A stretch of 64,000 bases of DNA, taken from the NCBI GenBank assembly GCA_913043255.1, contig CAJWLK010000001.1, positions 248,001 through 312,000 of the forward strand, written 5' to 3'. The DNA is from an uncultured Gemmatimonadota bacterium. Its GTDB lineage: Bacteria > Gemmatimonadota > Gemmatimonadetes > Palauibacterales > Palauibacteraceae. This document shows positions 16,542 to 24,763 of this stretch, in pieces (position 1 is the stretch's first letter; the number at the start of each line of letters is the position of its first letter). The notes below the pieces were generated by a model. The model was not told the DNA's origin, did no database searches, and saw only the letters and a list, made by a program, of their open reading frames with translations. A program made the translations under genes and the position numbers.

Positions 16542-17879
16542 TCAGGTCGTTGTAACAGCCTTCGCCTTCAACGGACGGTTTTTATACTCCTCCCACAACC
16601 GGTTATGCTTGTTATCAAGATCAGACGGGACACCGCGAACGAACACGTGCTCGATATTGGTGGTGATCTCAAGCGGATCCCCATCAGTGACGATCACGTT
16701 CCCAACTTTTCCGACCTCCAGCGAACCTAATCGATCAGCCACGCCCAAGATCCGTGCCGGACCGAGTGTGATCGCTTCAAACGCATCGTCTTTCGCTAAG
16801 CCCCACGAGACTGAATTTGCCGCCTCGTACGGTAAGGTCCGCGAGTCAGATGAACCAAATGTCGCGAATGCGATTTCGACACCCGCATCAGCCAACAAAC
16901 CCGGAAGTGTGTTGGGGTCATCGTATGGATCGTCCTGATTACTGGGGAGGCGTTGAACCGGACCGAGAATTACAGCGACACTCTTTTCTGCGAGTAAATC
17001 AATCACCTTCCGGGCACCGGATGCACCCGCAATCACGATGTCGAGGTTCCATTTCCCCGCAAATTCAATCGCGGATTCGATCTCACGATGACCGTTCGCA
17101 CGGATAATCACCTTCATACCCCGATCAAGCACACGAGTCAGGTTTTCGAGTTGCAAGTCACGTCCCAAACGCGTGGACCCAGCGTCCATCGCCTGTTTGT
17201 AGTGTTGGGCAGCCACAAGCCAATCATCCATCTCTTCTACTTGCTCGTCGAATCGCCGCTTTACTTCATCAAACGATCTCCGACCTCCGCCTCCCCCAAA
17301 CCCTCCAAATCTACCACCGCGAGTCGCTAGCGATGGCCATGTCATGACCATGGCCGCAGACTTTTCGATCTCCATCTCTTCCACCGTCCATCCATCAAGG
17401 TGGACGAGGGTCGCTTGGCCCGTGATACCCGAGCCACTCCCTCCAGGGGCAGCAAGCGTGTGCGTGATCCCGTTCGCACGAGCAACCGGGATGTGTTCGC
17501 TCGCTGGGTGGATTGCCGTGTGCGCATTCAAGTGCGGATTAAATCGACCCATCTCGGTCGCATCGTTTGTTGCTGCTACCGAGCCAATCTCCGTAAGTCC
17601 AAGCTGGCTAAACGCGTCGATCATTCCAGGGTATACGTGTTTGCCGGTTCCATCGATGGTCTGCGCACCTGATGGAATATCCACGTTTTGACCAATCGCA
17701 ACAATCCGCCCTCCCCGCAAAATGATTGTTCCATTCTTGACGGGCTCACTCGAAACCGTGTGGATCGTGGCGCCTCTTATGACGTAGGTATCTCCATCCT
17801 GTGCGAACACTTCGTTAGCAGACAAGATCAGCAGGGTAATCACACCCACTGCCACTATCTTCCCAAGGGTTCGACTCAT
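16542..17879 (-). CDS. Exported amidohydrolase-fold protein lacking HxH
   Basis: A 445-residue exported member of the amidohydrolase superfamily, last gene of a five-gene operon. A Sec signal ends at EVFAQ. The two halves of the N- and C-terminal sandwich are intact (YVIRGATIHTV; LGSLEVGKVGNVIVTDGDP). Where active enzymes have GxIDxHxH, it reads GMIDAFSQLGLTEIG, with both histidines gone. GGRFGGFGGGGGRRS near 185-199 is an unusual glycine-rich insert. Loss of the metal motif suggests a non-catalytic partner or a changed mechanism. Its ATG overlaps the stop of the upstream amidohydrolase gene by four bases (ATGA), so the two are translationally coupled and probably act together. Confidence 0.85.
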   Translation of the reverse strand: MSRTLGKIVAVGVITLLILSANEVFAQDGDTYVIRGATIHTVSSEPVKNGTIILRGGRIVAIGQNVDIPSGAQTIDGTGKHVYPGMIDAFSQLGLTEIGSVAATNDATEMGRFNPHLNAHTAIHPASEHIPVARANGITHTLAAPGGSGSGITGQATLVHLDGWTVEEMEIEKSAAMVMTWPSLATRGGRFGGFGGGGGRRSFDEVKRRFDEQVEEMDDWLVAAQHYKQAMDAGSTRLGRDLQLENLTRVLDRGMKVIIRANGHREIESAIEFAGKWNLDIVIAGASGARKVIDLLAEKSVAVILGPVQRLPSNQDDPYDDPNTLPGLLADAGVEIAFATFGSSDSRTLPYEAANSVSWGLAKDDAFEAITLGPARILGVADRLGSLEVGKVGNVIVTDGDPLEITTNIEHVFVRGVPSDLDNKHNRLWEEYKNRPLKAKAVTTT

Positions 17880-19231
17880 CGGTTACCTCCCCTCGTACCC
17901 GTTTCTTCCTTCTCGTCTTCGCCTAGTGTCTCAAGGAGTTCCGCCTTTTCCTCTGCAATGCGTACTCGCATCTCCCGGTCCTGATCAACATCGAACACGA
18001 CATTCCCATCTACATACGTCGTTCGAACCTTCGCATAGGAAGAAAGTGGATAGTTCTCCCATAAAACGACATCCGCATCTTTTCCAACTTCGATCGAACC
18101 AACTCGATCATCGATCATGAGCTGAATCGCCGGATTAATCGTCACAAGGGCAAGCGCCTGTGCCTCGGTCAACCCACCCCATTTCATCGTCTTGGCAGCC
18201 TCTTGATTCAGGTGACGCCCCTCTTCCCCAGAGTCCGAGTTGATTGATACGACTACCCCTCGCTCTGTCATGATCGCTGCGTTATGAGGAATCGCTTCAT
18301 ACGCTTCGACCTTGTAAGCCCACCAGTCCGAAAACGTGGAAGCATGTGCGCCGTGCTCAGCCATCTCATCTGCCACACGGTATCCTTCCAGCACGTGCTG
18401 GAAGGTGTGGATTCGAAAACCAAACTCTTCGGCGACCCGCATCAACTGAAGGATTTCATCAGCTCGATAGCTATGGGCGTGGACAGACAGACTGCCGTTG
18501 AGTATGTCGACCAACGGATCAAGCTTCAGATCTCTTCTCGGCGGGATCGCACCCTGATCCCCACCCTCTCGGCGATCTTCATACGCATCCCATTCCCGTC
18601 TGTACTCAGTCGCCTCTACAAACGCTTGACGGATAACATCCATTACTCCCATGCGTGAGGCAGGATAACGCTGTGGCAGTCCCGTCCCGGCACTCCGAGA
18701 TCGTTTCGGATTCTCTCCGAGCGCGAACTTGATCGTTGGCGGGGCTCCCTGGAACAACAATCCCCCAGCATCCTCTCCCCAACGGTGTTTGATAACTGCG
18801 TTTTGCCCACCAATGGGATTAGCACTTCCATGCATCACGTGCGACGTCGTCGTTCCTCCAGCTGCCTCGCGATAAATCGCGATATCGGTCGGGTCGATCA
18901 CATCCATGACCGAGACCATAGAGGACACCGATACCGAACCCTCGTTAATCGACTCAGCCGCAATATGAGAGTGTGCATCGATGATGCCCGGGGTCACAAA
19001 CTTATCCGTCCCATCGATGACGGTAGCATTCGAAGGAGCCTGGACATCTGACGCGAGCCCAACTGCAGAAATCCGACCGTTCTCGAATAAAATCGCACCA
19101 TTCTCAATTTTGCCAGCATCCGCCGCAGTTAGGATCGTGGCTCCTCGAATCAGGACCGGGGTATCCTGTGCGGCCGCTTTTCCAACAACCGTCAGTGCAA
19201 GCCCTAGCGCCAAGAGGCAAAACTGTCTCAC
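17876..19231 (-). CDS. Exported amidohydrolase with intact metal motif
   Basis: A 451-residue exported amidohydrolase, fourth gene of the operon. A signal peptide ends at KAAAQ. The first metal motif is intact: PGIIDAHSHIA. Other ligand-bearing segments are SLSVHAHSYRAD, RIHTFQHVLEGY and VVSINSDSGEE. The C-terminal sandwich closes with VGSIEVGKDADVVLWEN. The charged tail (EEKAELLETLGEDEKEE) is probably a linker or coil. It overlaps both neighbours by four bases. It is the only one of the three amidohydrolases here with a canonical first metal motif, so it is the probable catalyst of a periplasmic complex or pathway. The substrate is unknown; dipeptides or N-acyl amino acids are typical for the family. 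Confidence 0.88.
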   Translation of the reverse strand: MRQFCLLALGLALTVVGKAAAQDTPVLIRGATILTAADAGKIENGAILFENGRISAVGLASDVQAPSNATVIDGTDKFVTPGIIDAHSHIAAESINEGSVSVSSMVSVMDVIDPTDIAIYREAAGGTTTSHVMHGSANPIGGQNAVIKHRWGEDAGGLLFQGAPPTIKFALGENPKRSRSAGTGLPQRYPASRMGVMDVIRQAFVEATEYRREWDAYEDRREGGDQGAIPPRRDLKLDPLVDILNGSLSVHAHSYRADEILQLMRVAEEFGFRIHTFQHVLEGYRVADEMAEHGAHASTFSDWWAYKVEAYEAIPHNAAIMTERGVVVSINSDSGEEGRHLNQEAAKTMKWGGLTEAQALALVTINPAIQLMIDDRVGSIEVGKDADVVLWENYPLSSYAKVRTTYVDGNVVFDVDQDREMRVRIAEEKAELLETLGEDEKEETGTRGGNR

Positions 19232-19650
19232 CTGCCACCTCCTTCTTTACGGACGCCCGAAACGCCCGCGGTGAACTGTCCCCCCATGGCACTGAGCGTA
19301 CCAGTCAATTCATCAGAAGTGAACGTACCACTGTAGCCGACATCGACGCTTTGTCCCTGCATATTGACCATCAGGTAAAGATTAAATGCGTCGCCCTCGA
19401 CTGATCCTCCTCCGATATCCACCGGACCCATTTCAGGCGAGTCCATCGACCCTGTCACCGATCCGTCTTCGTGTTGAATTACATCCCAATTTTGTTGGAA
19501 TATTCCCATCTCGCTATCAATCGTAACGGCCCATTGTCCGGTCATGTGCGGAGCGTCTGCATTCTGCGCCTGAAGACTGGAACCAGATAGGCCCAACAGT
19601 GCTAGGACAGCGAAAAAGGCAGGTCTATTCAGAAGTCGTTGAAGCCTCAT
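19228..19650 (-). CDS. Small exported protein of amidohydrolase-associated beta domain (copy 2)
   Basis: A 140-residue exported protein, third gene of the operon. A signal peptide ends at LQAQ (about residue 29). Residues 36-140 form one copy of a roughly 100-residue domain that also makes up the next gene upstream and the C-terminus of the first amidohydrolase. Shared features are an opening TGQWAV, alternating strands with SVTGSM, SVEGDAF and YSGTFTSDELTGTL, and an ending GQFTAGVSGVRKEGGG. The strand-turn rhythm suggests a small beta-barrel or lipocalin-like sandwich. It overlaps the downstream gene by four bases and the upstream gene by one (TAATG). Function unknown; a binding or docking role is inferred from the fusion. 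Confidence 0.8.
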   Translation of the reverse strand: MRLQRLLNRPAFFAVLALLGLSGSSLQAQNADAPHMTGQWAVTIDSEMGIFQQNWDVIQHEDGSVTGSMDSPEMGPVDIGGGSVEGDAFNLYLMVNMQGQSVDVGYSGTFTSDELTGTLSAMGGQFTAGVSGVRKEGGGR

Positions 19651-20069
19651 TACTTGCCTCCTGTAGCACGGACTCCGGTGAAGTCCGCCGTAAATTGCCC
19701 GCCCCCAGCGATGAGCGTGCCTTTGAGAGTGTCGTCTTCACCAAGTTCACCTTTGAACTCGATCATCACCTCTTGCCCGTTGAAGTTTCGAGTCATCGAA
19801 AAGGAAAACGCGTTCCCCATAACCGAACCTTCTTCTACCTCGGCAGCCCCCTGTCGACCTTCGACGGTGCCTGTAAGTGTGTTGTCGCGATGTTGCTCCA
19901 ACTGCCACGTCATGTCGAAGTCACCCTGTTGCATCCAAATTGTGACGGTCCAGGGGCCGGATAGATCTACTACGGAATCTGTGATCTCATGACCTCGTAA
20001 CCCAAAAGCAGTCGACATCGAGACGCCTACCAGCGCTGCGAGCATCAGGCTTCGAATGATCTTGTTCAT
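19650..20069 (-). CDS. Small exported protein of amidohydrolase-associated beta domain (copy 1)
   Basis: A 139-residue exported protein, second gene of the operon. The N-terminus (KIIRSLMLAALVGVSMSTAFG) is a signal peptide. Residues 36-139 are a copy of the domain described for the gene downstream: SGPWTVTIW, then TLTGTVEG, SVMGNAFSF, FKGELGEDDTLKGTL, and the ending GQFTADFTGVRATGGK. The ending is nearly the same as in the fused copy (FTMDFTGVRPTGGG), so the three copies are clearly related, probably by duplication within the operon. The start overlaps the upstream stop by four bases. Confidence 0.8.
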   Translation of the reverse strand: MNKIIRSLMLAALVGVSMSTAFGLRGHEITDSVVDLSGPWTVTIWMQQGDFDMTWQLEQHRDNTLTGTVEGRQGAAEVEEGSVMGNAFSFSMTRNFNGQEVMIEFKGELGEDDTLKGTLIAGGGQFTADFTGVRATGGK

Positions 20070-21769
20070 CGACCACCTCCCGTGGGGCGAACACCTGTGA
20101 AGTCCATCGTAAACCTCCCCCCGAAGGATGCGGTCCCCGTAATCTCATCACCATCGACTGTGCCACTGTATATGACCTCGACTTGTCTGCCCCCCCCCAT
20201 GGAAGCACGAGCTGTAATACTGAATTCGTTATCACTCACCCAACCGTTCGTAATCTGCTGCTCTCCACGTTCTCCAGTGATTGTTCCTGATAAAGTTCCA
20301 TCCTCCGTCATCTCAAGGACGGCCGTCGCTTCTTGAGAATCATTATTGAGCGAGACTAACCACTCACCCGTCATATCCACGGCAGGTGGGACTGAAGGTC
20401 GTGCAACCGCAGACGCTTCAAACTTATGGCCATCGACAAACACGATCTTGACTACCGTCTCTTCATCAAAAAGCGCTCCGTCCGTAACCACTAAGTTCGC
20501 AATTTTCCCTTCTTCGACGGACCCCAGCATCTGATCTACACCAAAGATCTGAGCTGGTGATATGGTGAGTGCACGGAGGGCTGCTTCTTCGGACAACCCA
20601 TGTTCCAGCGCTGTGCGAACTTTTGCCATCAATCGGTTGGGGCTTCCTGTTGAACCGCTATAAAAAGCCCAAGTAGCTCCGGCCGCTTCCAACTGAGCGG
20701 GCGTCGTTGGGGCATAGGCACGCCGTGTCAAAGACTCGAGAGATTCTTCCACCTCAGGATCCGCGTTTCGGTTTGCCTCAGGCCAATCGAGATTCACGAG
20801 AACGGGCACTCCGGCCGCCACTAAATCGGCTGTGATCTTGTAGGCATCATATCCGCCCGCAATAACCGGACGCATTCCGGTTTCCCGGGCTAGTTTCAGC
20901 ACACGCTGCATCCCTGCGACATCGTTGGCAGGAAGCACGGTGGGCCACCCCTCCGTAATAGATGCCTGAACAGGAGCCAACGACCGATCGTACATTGGGC
21001 GTGGCTGTCCACGCGGATCGCTATAGTATGAATCTCCATAAGTTGTTTGATGACCAGCATCTAAGTACAACTGTCTAATGTAAGATATCACGCCCATCAT
21101 CGACCCCGGGAAGGCTCGGAATCCACCGGCCGGATTCATCGTGAGCCGGAGGGCGACGGGGGTCCTAACAACCATCTCCTGCTTATTCCCCGCATAATTG
21201 ATCACGCTGCCCTTACCCGTAACGATCCCTGCATCAGGTGCTACCATGCCGTTCGTGAAACCCCCTTTGCGCCAGGCCTCAAGTGCCTCCGAGTCCGGAT
21301 CAAGCATATTTGCGGCATCCAACCATGGGGTCGTTGCAGGCCGATCCTCAGGGCCATCCGAGATTGGACCCTCTTGGGAAAAACGGGCGAACGGGTTACC
21401 GAGTCCACCACCTGAGGACCCACTTTCTTCTTGCTCAAGACCTGTCTGCGTTAGGGCATCGAAAAGGCCCGGATATACGGTCAAACCAGATCCATCGATC
21501 ACCCAAGCGTCACCCGGAGCCGTCACACCCTGACCCACAGATTCGATGAGACCGTTACCAATCACGACGACACCATTTTCGATCACCGTCCCCGTCCCCG
21601 TCACAATCCGAGCATTCTCGATCGCGAAAAACGGAGGAGTGTTCGGGGCCTGGCTCGGCATGTACTGCGCTGCGATCGGTGCGGGAACTGCCAGTGCCAC
21701 TAGTGACAGGGCGAGAGCCCCCTGCACCGCTCCGCCCGCAATCATCCTTTGGAGGAGCGTTCGATTCAT
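20066..21769 (-). CDS. Exported amidohydrolase-fold protein fused to C-terminal beta domain
   Basis: A 567-residue exported protein, first gene of the operon. The start at 21769 gives a good signal peptide (LALSLVALAVPAPIAAQ) with AAGGA ten bases upstream; an ATG at 22003 is in frame but adds 78 residues that do not look like a signal. Residues about 50-440 are amidohydrolase-like (FAIENARIVTGTG at the front, LGSVEEGKIANLVVTDGA at the end). The metal motif position reads YPGLFDALTQTGLEQ, with no HxH. Residues about 464-567 are the beta domain that also occurs alone in the next two genes (TGEWLVSL to FTGVRPTGGG). The fusion ties that domain physically to the amidohydrolase fold. Confidence 0.85.
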   Translation of the reverse strand: MNRTLLQRMIAGGAVQGALALSLVALAVPAPIAAQYMPSQAPNTPPFFAIENARIVTGTGTVIENGVVVIGNGLIESVGQGVTAPGDAWVIDGSGLTVYPGLFDALTQTGLEQEESGSSGGGLGNPFARFSQEGPISDGPEDRPATTPWLDAANMLDPDSEALEAWRKGGFTNGMVAPDAGIVTGKGSVINYAGNKQEMVVRTPVALRLTMNPAGGFRAFPGSMMGVISYIRQLYLDAGHQTTYGDSYYSDPRGQPRPMYDRSLAPVQASITEGWPTVLPANDVAGMQRVLKLARETGMRPVIAGGYDAYKITADLVAAGVPVLVNLDWPEANRNADPEVEESLESLTRRAYAPTTPAQLEAAGATWAFYSGSTGSPNRLMAKVRTALEHGLSEEAALRALTISPAQIFGVDQMLGSVEEGKIANLVVTDGALFDEETVVKIVFVDGHKFEASAVARPSVPPAVDMTGEWLVSLNNDSQEATAVLEMTEDGTLSGTITGERGEQQITNGWVSDNEFSITARASMGGGRQVEVIYSGTVDGDEITGTASFGGRFTMDFTGVRPTGGGR

Positions 21770-22030
21770 GTGAGATACATCCTTCTTAGTGAGGCCAACT
21801 CTCAGGAGAGCGACTACGGCCGCAGCAGACCAACTCAAATACATCCCGCACGCGGCCTCCGAGGGAAATAATAGAACACGCAACCTCGAATCTCCATGGC
21901 AACCCAAATCAAAGCAACCGTTTTCAATTATGCAGTTGGCGGCGGACACTTTTTTGTGTACCGTTGCTATCGAGGCCACAAGCCTCATTAGACCCATATC
22001 CATAAGGAACGCGGCAGATCCGGAGCAACC

Positions 22031-23485
22031 ATGAAACCCGTAAGCTCTATACCTCCTGACGGACTGATTGCCGTAGTCAAAGAGGACTGCCCAACATGTC
22101 GGCTTGTCGAACCAGTGCTACAGCAAATCGGATCGACAAAGCGCGGGATCGTGGTGTATACACAAGACGACCCGACGTTCCCATGCGATGTGCCTCAAGT
22201 GATTGACGACCGAACGCTCAATACTTCTTTCGACCTTGAGATTGAGACCGTACCTACCTTAATCCGGCATGAAAATGGGCAAGAAGCTGAAAGGGTAGTT
22301 GGGTGGAACCGCGCTGATTGGCAACGTGTAACGGCGGTCGCTGACCTTGGCGAGGAACTACCAGCGCATCAGCCAGGCTGCGGTTCTAGATCTATTGAGC
22401 CTGATGCGACATACAAATTACGAGCTCGTTTCGGGGATACGGGAATTCGTGCTCGTAGGATCCAGGTCGACCAATTTGAAGATGAGATAGAAACCTGTTT
22501 TGATCGAGGTTGGAGTGACGGCCTACCCGTAGTCCCTCCTACGCCTGAACGGATTCTTCGTATGCTGGAAGGGACTTCACGAGCACCCGATGAGATCGTC
22601 GGCCAGGTACCACCCGACCTAGCGCCATGCACGATAGAGCGGGTCGCAATCAACGCCGTGATGGCAGGCTGTTTACCCGAATACATGCCAGTGGTACTTG
22701 CTGCGCTTGAGGCAGCACTGGAGCCAAACTTCACTCTGCACGGGATCCTGTGCAGCACATGTTTCACGGCCCCACTAATTATCGTCAATGGCCCGATCAC
22801 AGAGAAGATCGGGATGAATTCGAGCCTCAATGCATTAGGCCAGGGTAACCGCGCTAACGCAACCATCGGTCGAGCTCTCAACTTGATTGTGCGAAACGTA
22901 GGTGGAGGCCGACCCGGAGAGATCGACCGCTCGACATTCGGGGCTCCGAGTAAATACACATTTTGTTTTGCTGAAGATGAATCAGACCCAGAGTGGCAAC
23001 CACTTTCCGTAGCTCGCGGAGTCACTTCTGGTGCAAATGCGGTCACCCTATTCCAGGGCGAAGGAGTTCAGGGCATCCTCGACCAGCGCTCACGAACCCC
23101 CCGCGAGCTCACTCGGTCACTTGCAGCGGGGCTTCTCGCCGTGTGCCACCCACACATCTGTGAGTGGGCACACGCAGTGCTCGTCATTTCCCCCGAACAC
23201 TATTCCATCTTCCGGGCAGCGGGTTGGGATCGTGATAGAATTACCGATGCGTTGTTCGAGGCGACAACACGGAATGGTGAGGACGTCGTGCAAGGGGCCG
23301 GTGGTATTGCCGAGGGAGTACCTAAGAATCGGGCGGGTGAAATGGTACCAAAGTTCCCACCTGATGGGCTATTACTAGTCCGGGCCGGCGGACAAGCCGG
23401 ATTGTATTCAGCCATCTTGGCGGGGTGGCCAGGTGGCCGGGCATACAAAGAGTCACACCCCATCACAAGAGAGATAATCGAATGA
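22031..23485 (+). CDS. Thioredoxin-fold protein with UGSC-associated domain
   Basis: A 484-residue cytoplasmic protein. Residues 1-105 look like a thioredoxin fold: strand GLIAVVKED, redox pair C20-P-T-C23, then the cis-proline phrase TVPTLI at 73-78. The rest (about 145-484) is a conserved-looking domain without a function I can name: GWSDGLPVVPPT at 160-171, NAVMAGCLPEYMPVVL, a second CxxC (C241-S-T-C244), VNGPITEKIGMNS and RANATIGRALNL. GGAG lies five bases before the ATG. Its stop overlaps the start of the next gene by four bases (ATGA), and that gene encodes a UGSC selenoprotein. A redox partnership, with the thioredoxin part reducing or delivering electrons to the selenocysteine site, is a reasonable inference. 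Confidence 0.8.
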   Translation: MKPVSSIPPDGLIAVVKEDCPTCRLVEPVLQQIGSTKRGIVVYTQDDPTFPCDVPQVIDDRTLNTSFDLEIETVPTLIRHENGQEAERVVGWNRADWQRVTAVADLGEELPAHQPGCGSRSIEPDATYKLRARFGDTGIRARRIQVDQFEDEIETCFDRGWSDGLPVVPPTPERILRMLEGTSRAPDEIVGQVPPDLAPCTIERVAINAVMAGCLPEYMPVVLAALEAALEPNFTLHGILCSTCFTAPLIIVNGPITEKIGMNSSLNALGQGNRANATIGRALNLIVRNVGGGRPGEIDRSTFGAPSKYTFCFAEDESDPEWQPLSVARGVTSGANAVTLFQGEGVQGILDQRSRTPRELTRSLAAGLLAVCHPHICEWAHAVLVISPEHYSIFRAAGWDRDRITDALFEATTRNGEDVVQGAGGIAEGVPKNRAGEMVPKFPPDGLLLVRAGGQAGLYSAILAGWPGGRAYKESHPITREIIE

Positions 23486-24012
23486 ACGTCGAATCCACTG
23501 TACTCCACGATCCCACTTCCGAATTCGCACCGGTTAATCAGCCGAGGCGGCGACCACCCACATCCCTCAAAGGAAAAATCGTCGCACTCCAAGACATCGG
23601 GAAGCTCCGAAGCGACGAGTTTCTAGACTACATCGAGGAAGACCTAAACCGACGTGGGATCAAAACTCTTCGCACAGCTAAACCCACTAACGCGAAGCGA
23701 GCCCCCGTAGAGATCCTCCAAAAGATCGAGAAGGAGGCCGACGTAGTGGTGCAAGCATTAGCCGATTGAGGTTCGTGCACATCATGCGGTCTGCATGACA
23801 TCAAAGACTTGGACAAACGTGGGGTGCCCGGCTGTTTTGTAGTGACGACAGAGTTTCGAGATGCTGCGGCAAGCCAATCGCATTCCCTCGGCTTCGAGCC
23901 CGCGATCGTATGGGTCTCGCACCCAATCCAGAACCGATCGCCTCAAGAACTTGAGGCAATCGCTGCGAAAGCTATTGACCCTATCCTGTCTATGATCACA
24001 GAGTCCACCTGA
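23482..24012 (+). CDS. UGSC-family selenoprotein (TGA at 23767-23769 read as selenocysteine)
   Basis: Read through the in-frame TGA, this is a 176-residue protein with selenocysteine at position 96 in the motif D-U-G-S-C-T-S-C-G. That is the signature of the UGSC family, a selenoprotein family first noted in marine metagenomes. The frame stays open for 80 more codons past the TGA and keeps protein-like features: GLHDIKDLDKRGVP, VVTTEFRDAAA, then a Pro-rich loop and helix to the end. A stem-loop of the bacterial SECIS kind follows the TGA. The start overlaps the upstream thioredoxin-fold gene by four bases. The catalytic role is not established; a redox or reductive activity is likely. SelA, SelB, SelD and tRNA-Sec are not in this window and must exist elsewhere. 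Standard gene calling would split it. Confidence 0.85.
23767..23800 (+). promoter_or_regulatory. Candidate bacterial SECIS element
   Basis: Immediately after the TGA (23767-23769), TCATGC at 23782-23787 pairs perfectly with GCATGA at 23793-23798 around the loop GGTCT. The apical loop starts 19 bases after the TGA and carries G residues, as expected for a SelB-binding bacterial SECIS hairpin. It lies within the coding sequence. Confidence 0.6.
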
Positions 24013-24088
24013 GCGATTGTAGCACTAGGCTTGGGGAGATTAAGACTCGGATGCTACGGGTCCTCTTATGACCGACCTGTATCGGAAG

Positions 24089-24763
24089 TCATCGGTTAAG
24101 ATCAACAATCTTGATATTTCTCCAACGGACTTTAATACCACCACCGTCGTGGATCTGAAGTGCGATCACTCCCTCGCCTTCCCCGATTTCGGCATCAACA
24201 AGCTGGACCATTTCTACTCCATTCAGCCATGTAGTGACCGTGTCAGCTACCGCCCGAATTCGTAACAAATTCCAATCCCCCATCCGAACGTCAGGCTGAT
24301 CCGATTGTGGCTGAATCAACCACCCCCTGCCATAGGACTCGTAGATTCCACCTGTAAACAAACCAGGTGGAGCAACTTCGGCCTGCCACCCATTGATGAT
24401 TATCCCGTCAAGGTTCGACCGAAAAAAAACGCCACTATTTCCGTCAGCCTCTTGCTTGAACTCAAGAGTGAGATCGAAATCGAGGAACGTTTTTTCTGTC
24501 GCCAAATAACCATACTCAGCGTCGCGGCCACTCTCACACACGAGGTCGCCCTCCTCGACGTACCAGAGCTCAGTCCCGTGAATCTCCCAGCCTTGTAGAT
24601 CGTGACCGTTAAACAAGGTTTGTGGCTCCCCCCAATTCTCGGGCAAAGGGTCAGCCTGGCCACCACACCCAGCTACTAGCCCAATCAAACAAAATATTAC
24701 CCAAATCGACTGAGGTGCACGGACATCGATGTGAATCTCACCCGTCAAGTCGGCCCCCCTCAC
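24089..24763 (-). CDS. DUF1080 (3-keto-disaccharide hydrolase-like) lipoprotein
   Basis: A 224-residue exported lipoprotein with a DUF1080 concanavalin-like beta-sandwich, a family with reported 3-keto-glycoside hydrolase activity. GTG at 24763 overlaps the upstream stop (GTGA) and has AGGA four bases before it. The signal WVIFCLIGLVAGC supplies the lipobox. The family core reads TLFNGHDLQGWEIHG, FDLTLEFKQEADGNSGVFFRS, TGGIYESYGRGWL, GDWNLLRIRA, TTWLNGVEMVQL and ends VRWRNIKIVDL. It is the last gene of a three-gene operon with another DUF1080 lipoprotein and a Gfo/Idh/MocA oxidoreductase, which suggests work on oxidised sugars. Confidence 0.88.
   Translation of the reverse strand: MRGADLTGEIHIDVRAPQSIWVIFCLIGLVAGCGGQADPLPENWGEPQTLFNGHDLQGWEIHGTELWYVEEGDLVCESGRDAEYGYLATEKTFLDFDLTLEFKQEADGNSGVFFRSNLDGIIINGWQAEVAPPGLFTGGIYESYGRGWLIQPQSDQPDVRMGDWNLLRIRAVADTVTTWLNGVEMVQLVDAEIGEGEGVIALQIHDGGGIKVRWRNIKIVDLNR

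Noticed and set aside
22369-23046. 225-codon minus-strand frame
   Set aside because: Antisense to the thioredoxin-fold gene; low-complexity Ser/Arg-rich shadow.
23809-24012. Separate small gene in the frame after the TGA
   Set aside because: It is the C-terminal half of the UGSC selenoprotein in the same frame; there is no ribosome binding site and the TGA context supports read-through.
24020-24060. GTAGCA/TGCTAC inverted repeat after the selenoprotein gene
   Set aside because: Only six pairs with a loop of about 26 bases; not convincing as a terminator.
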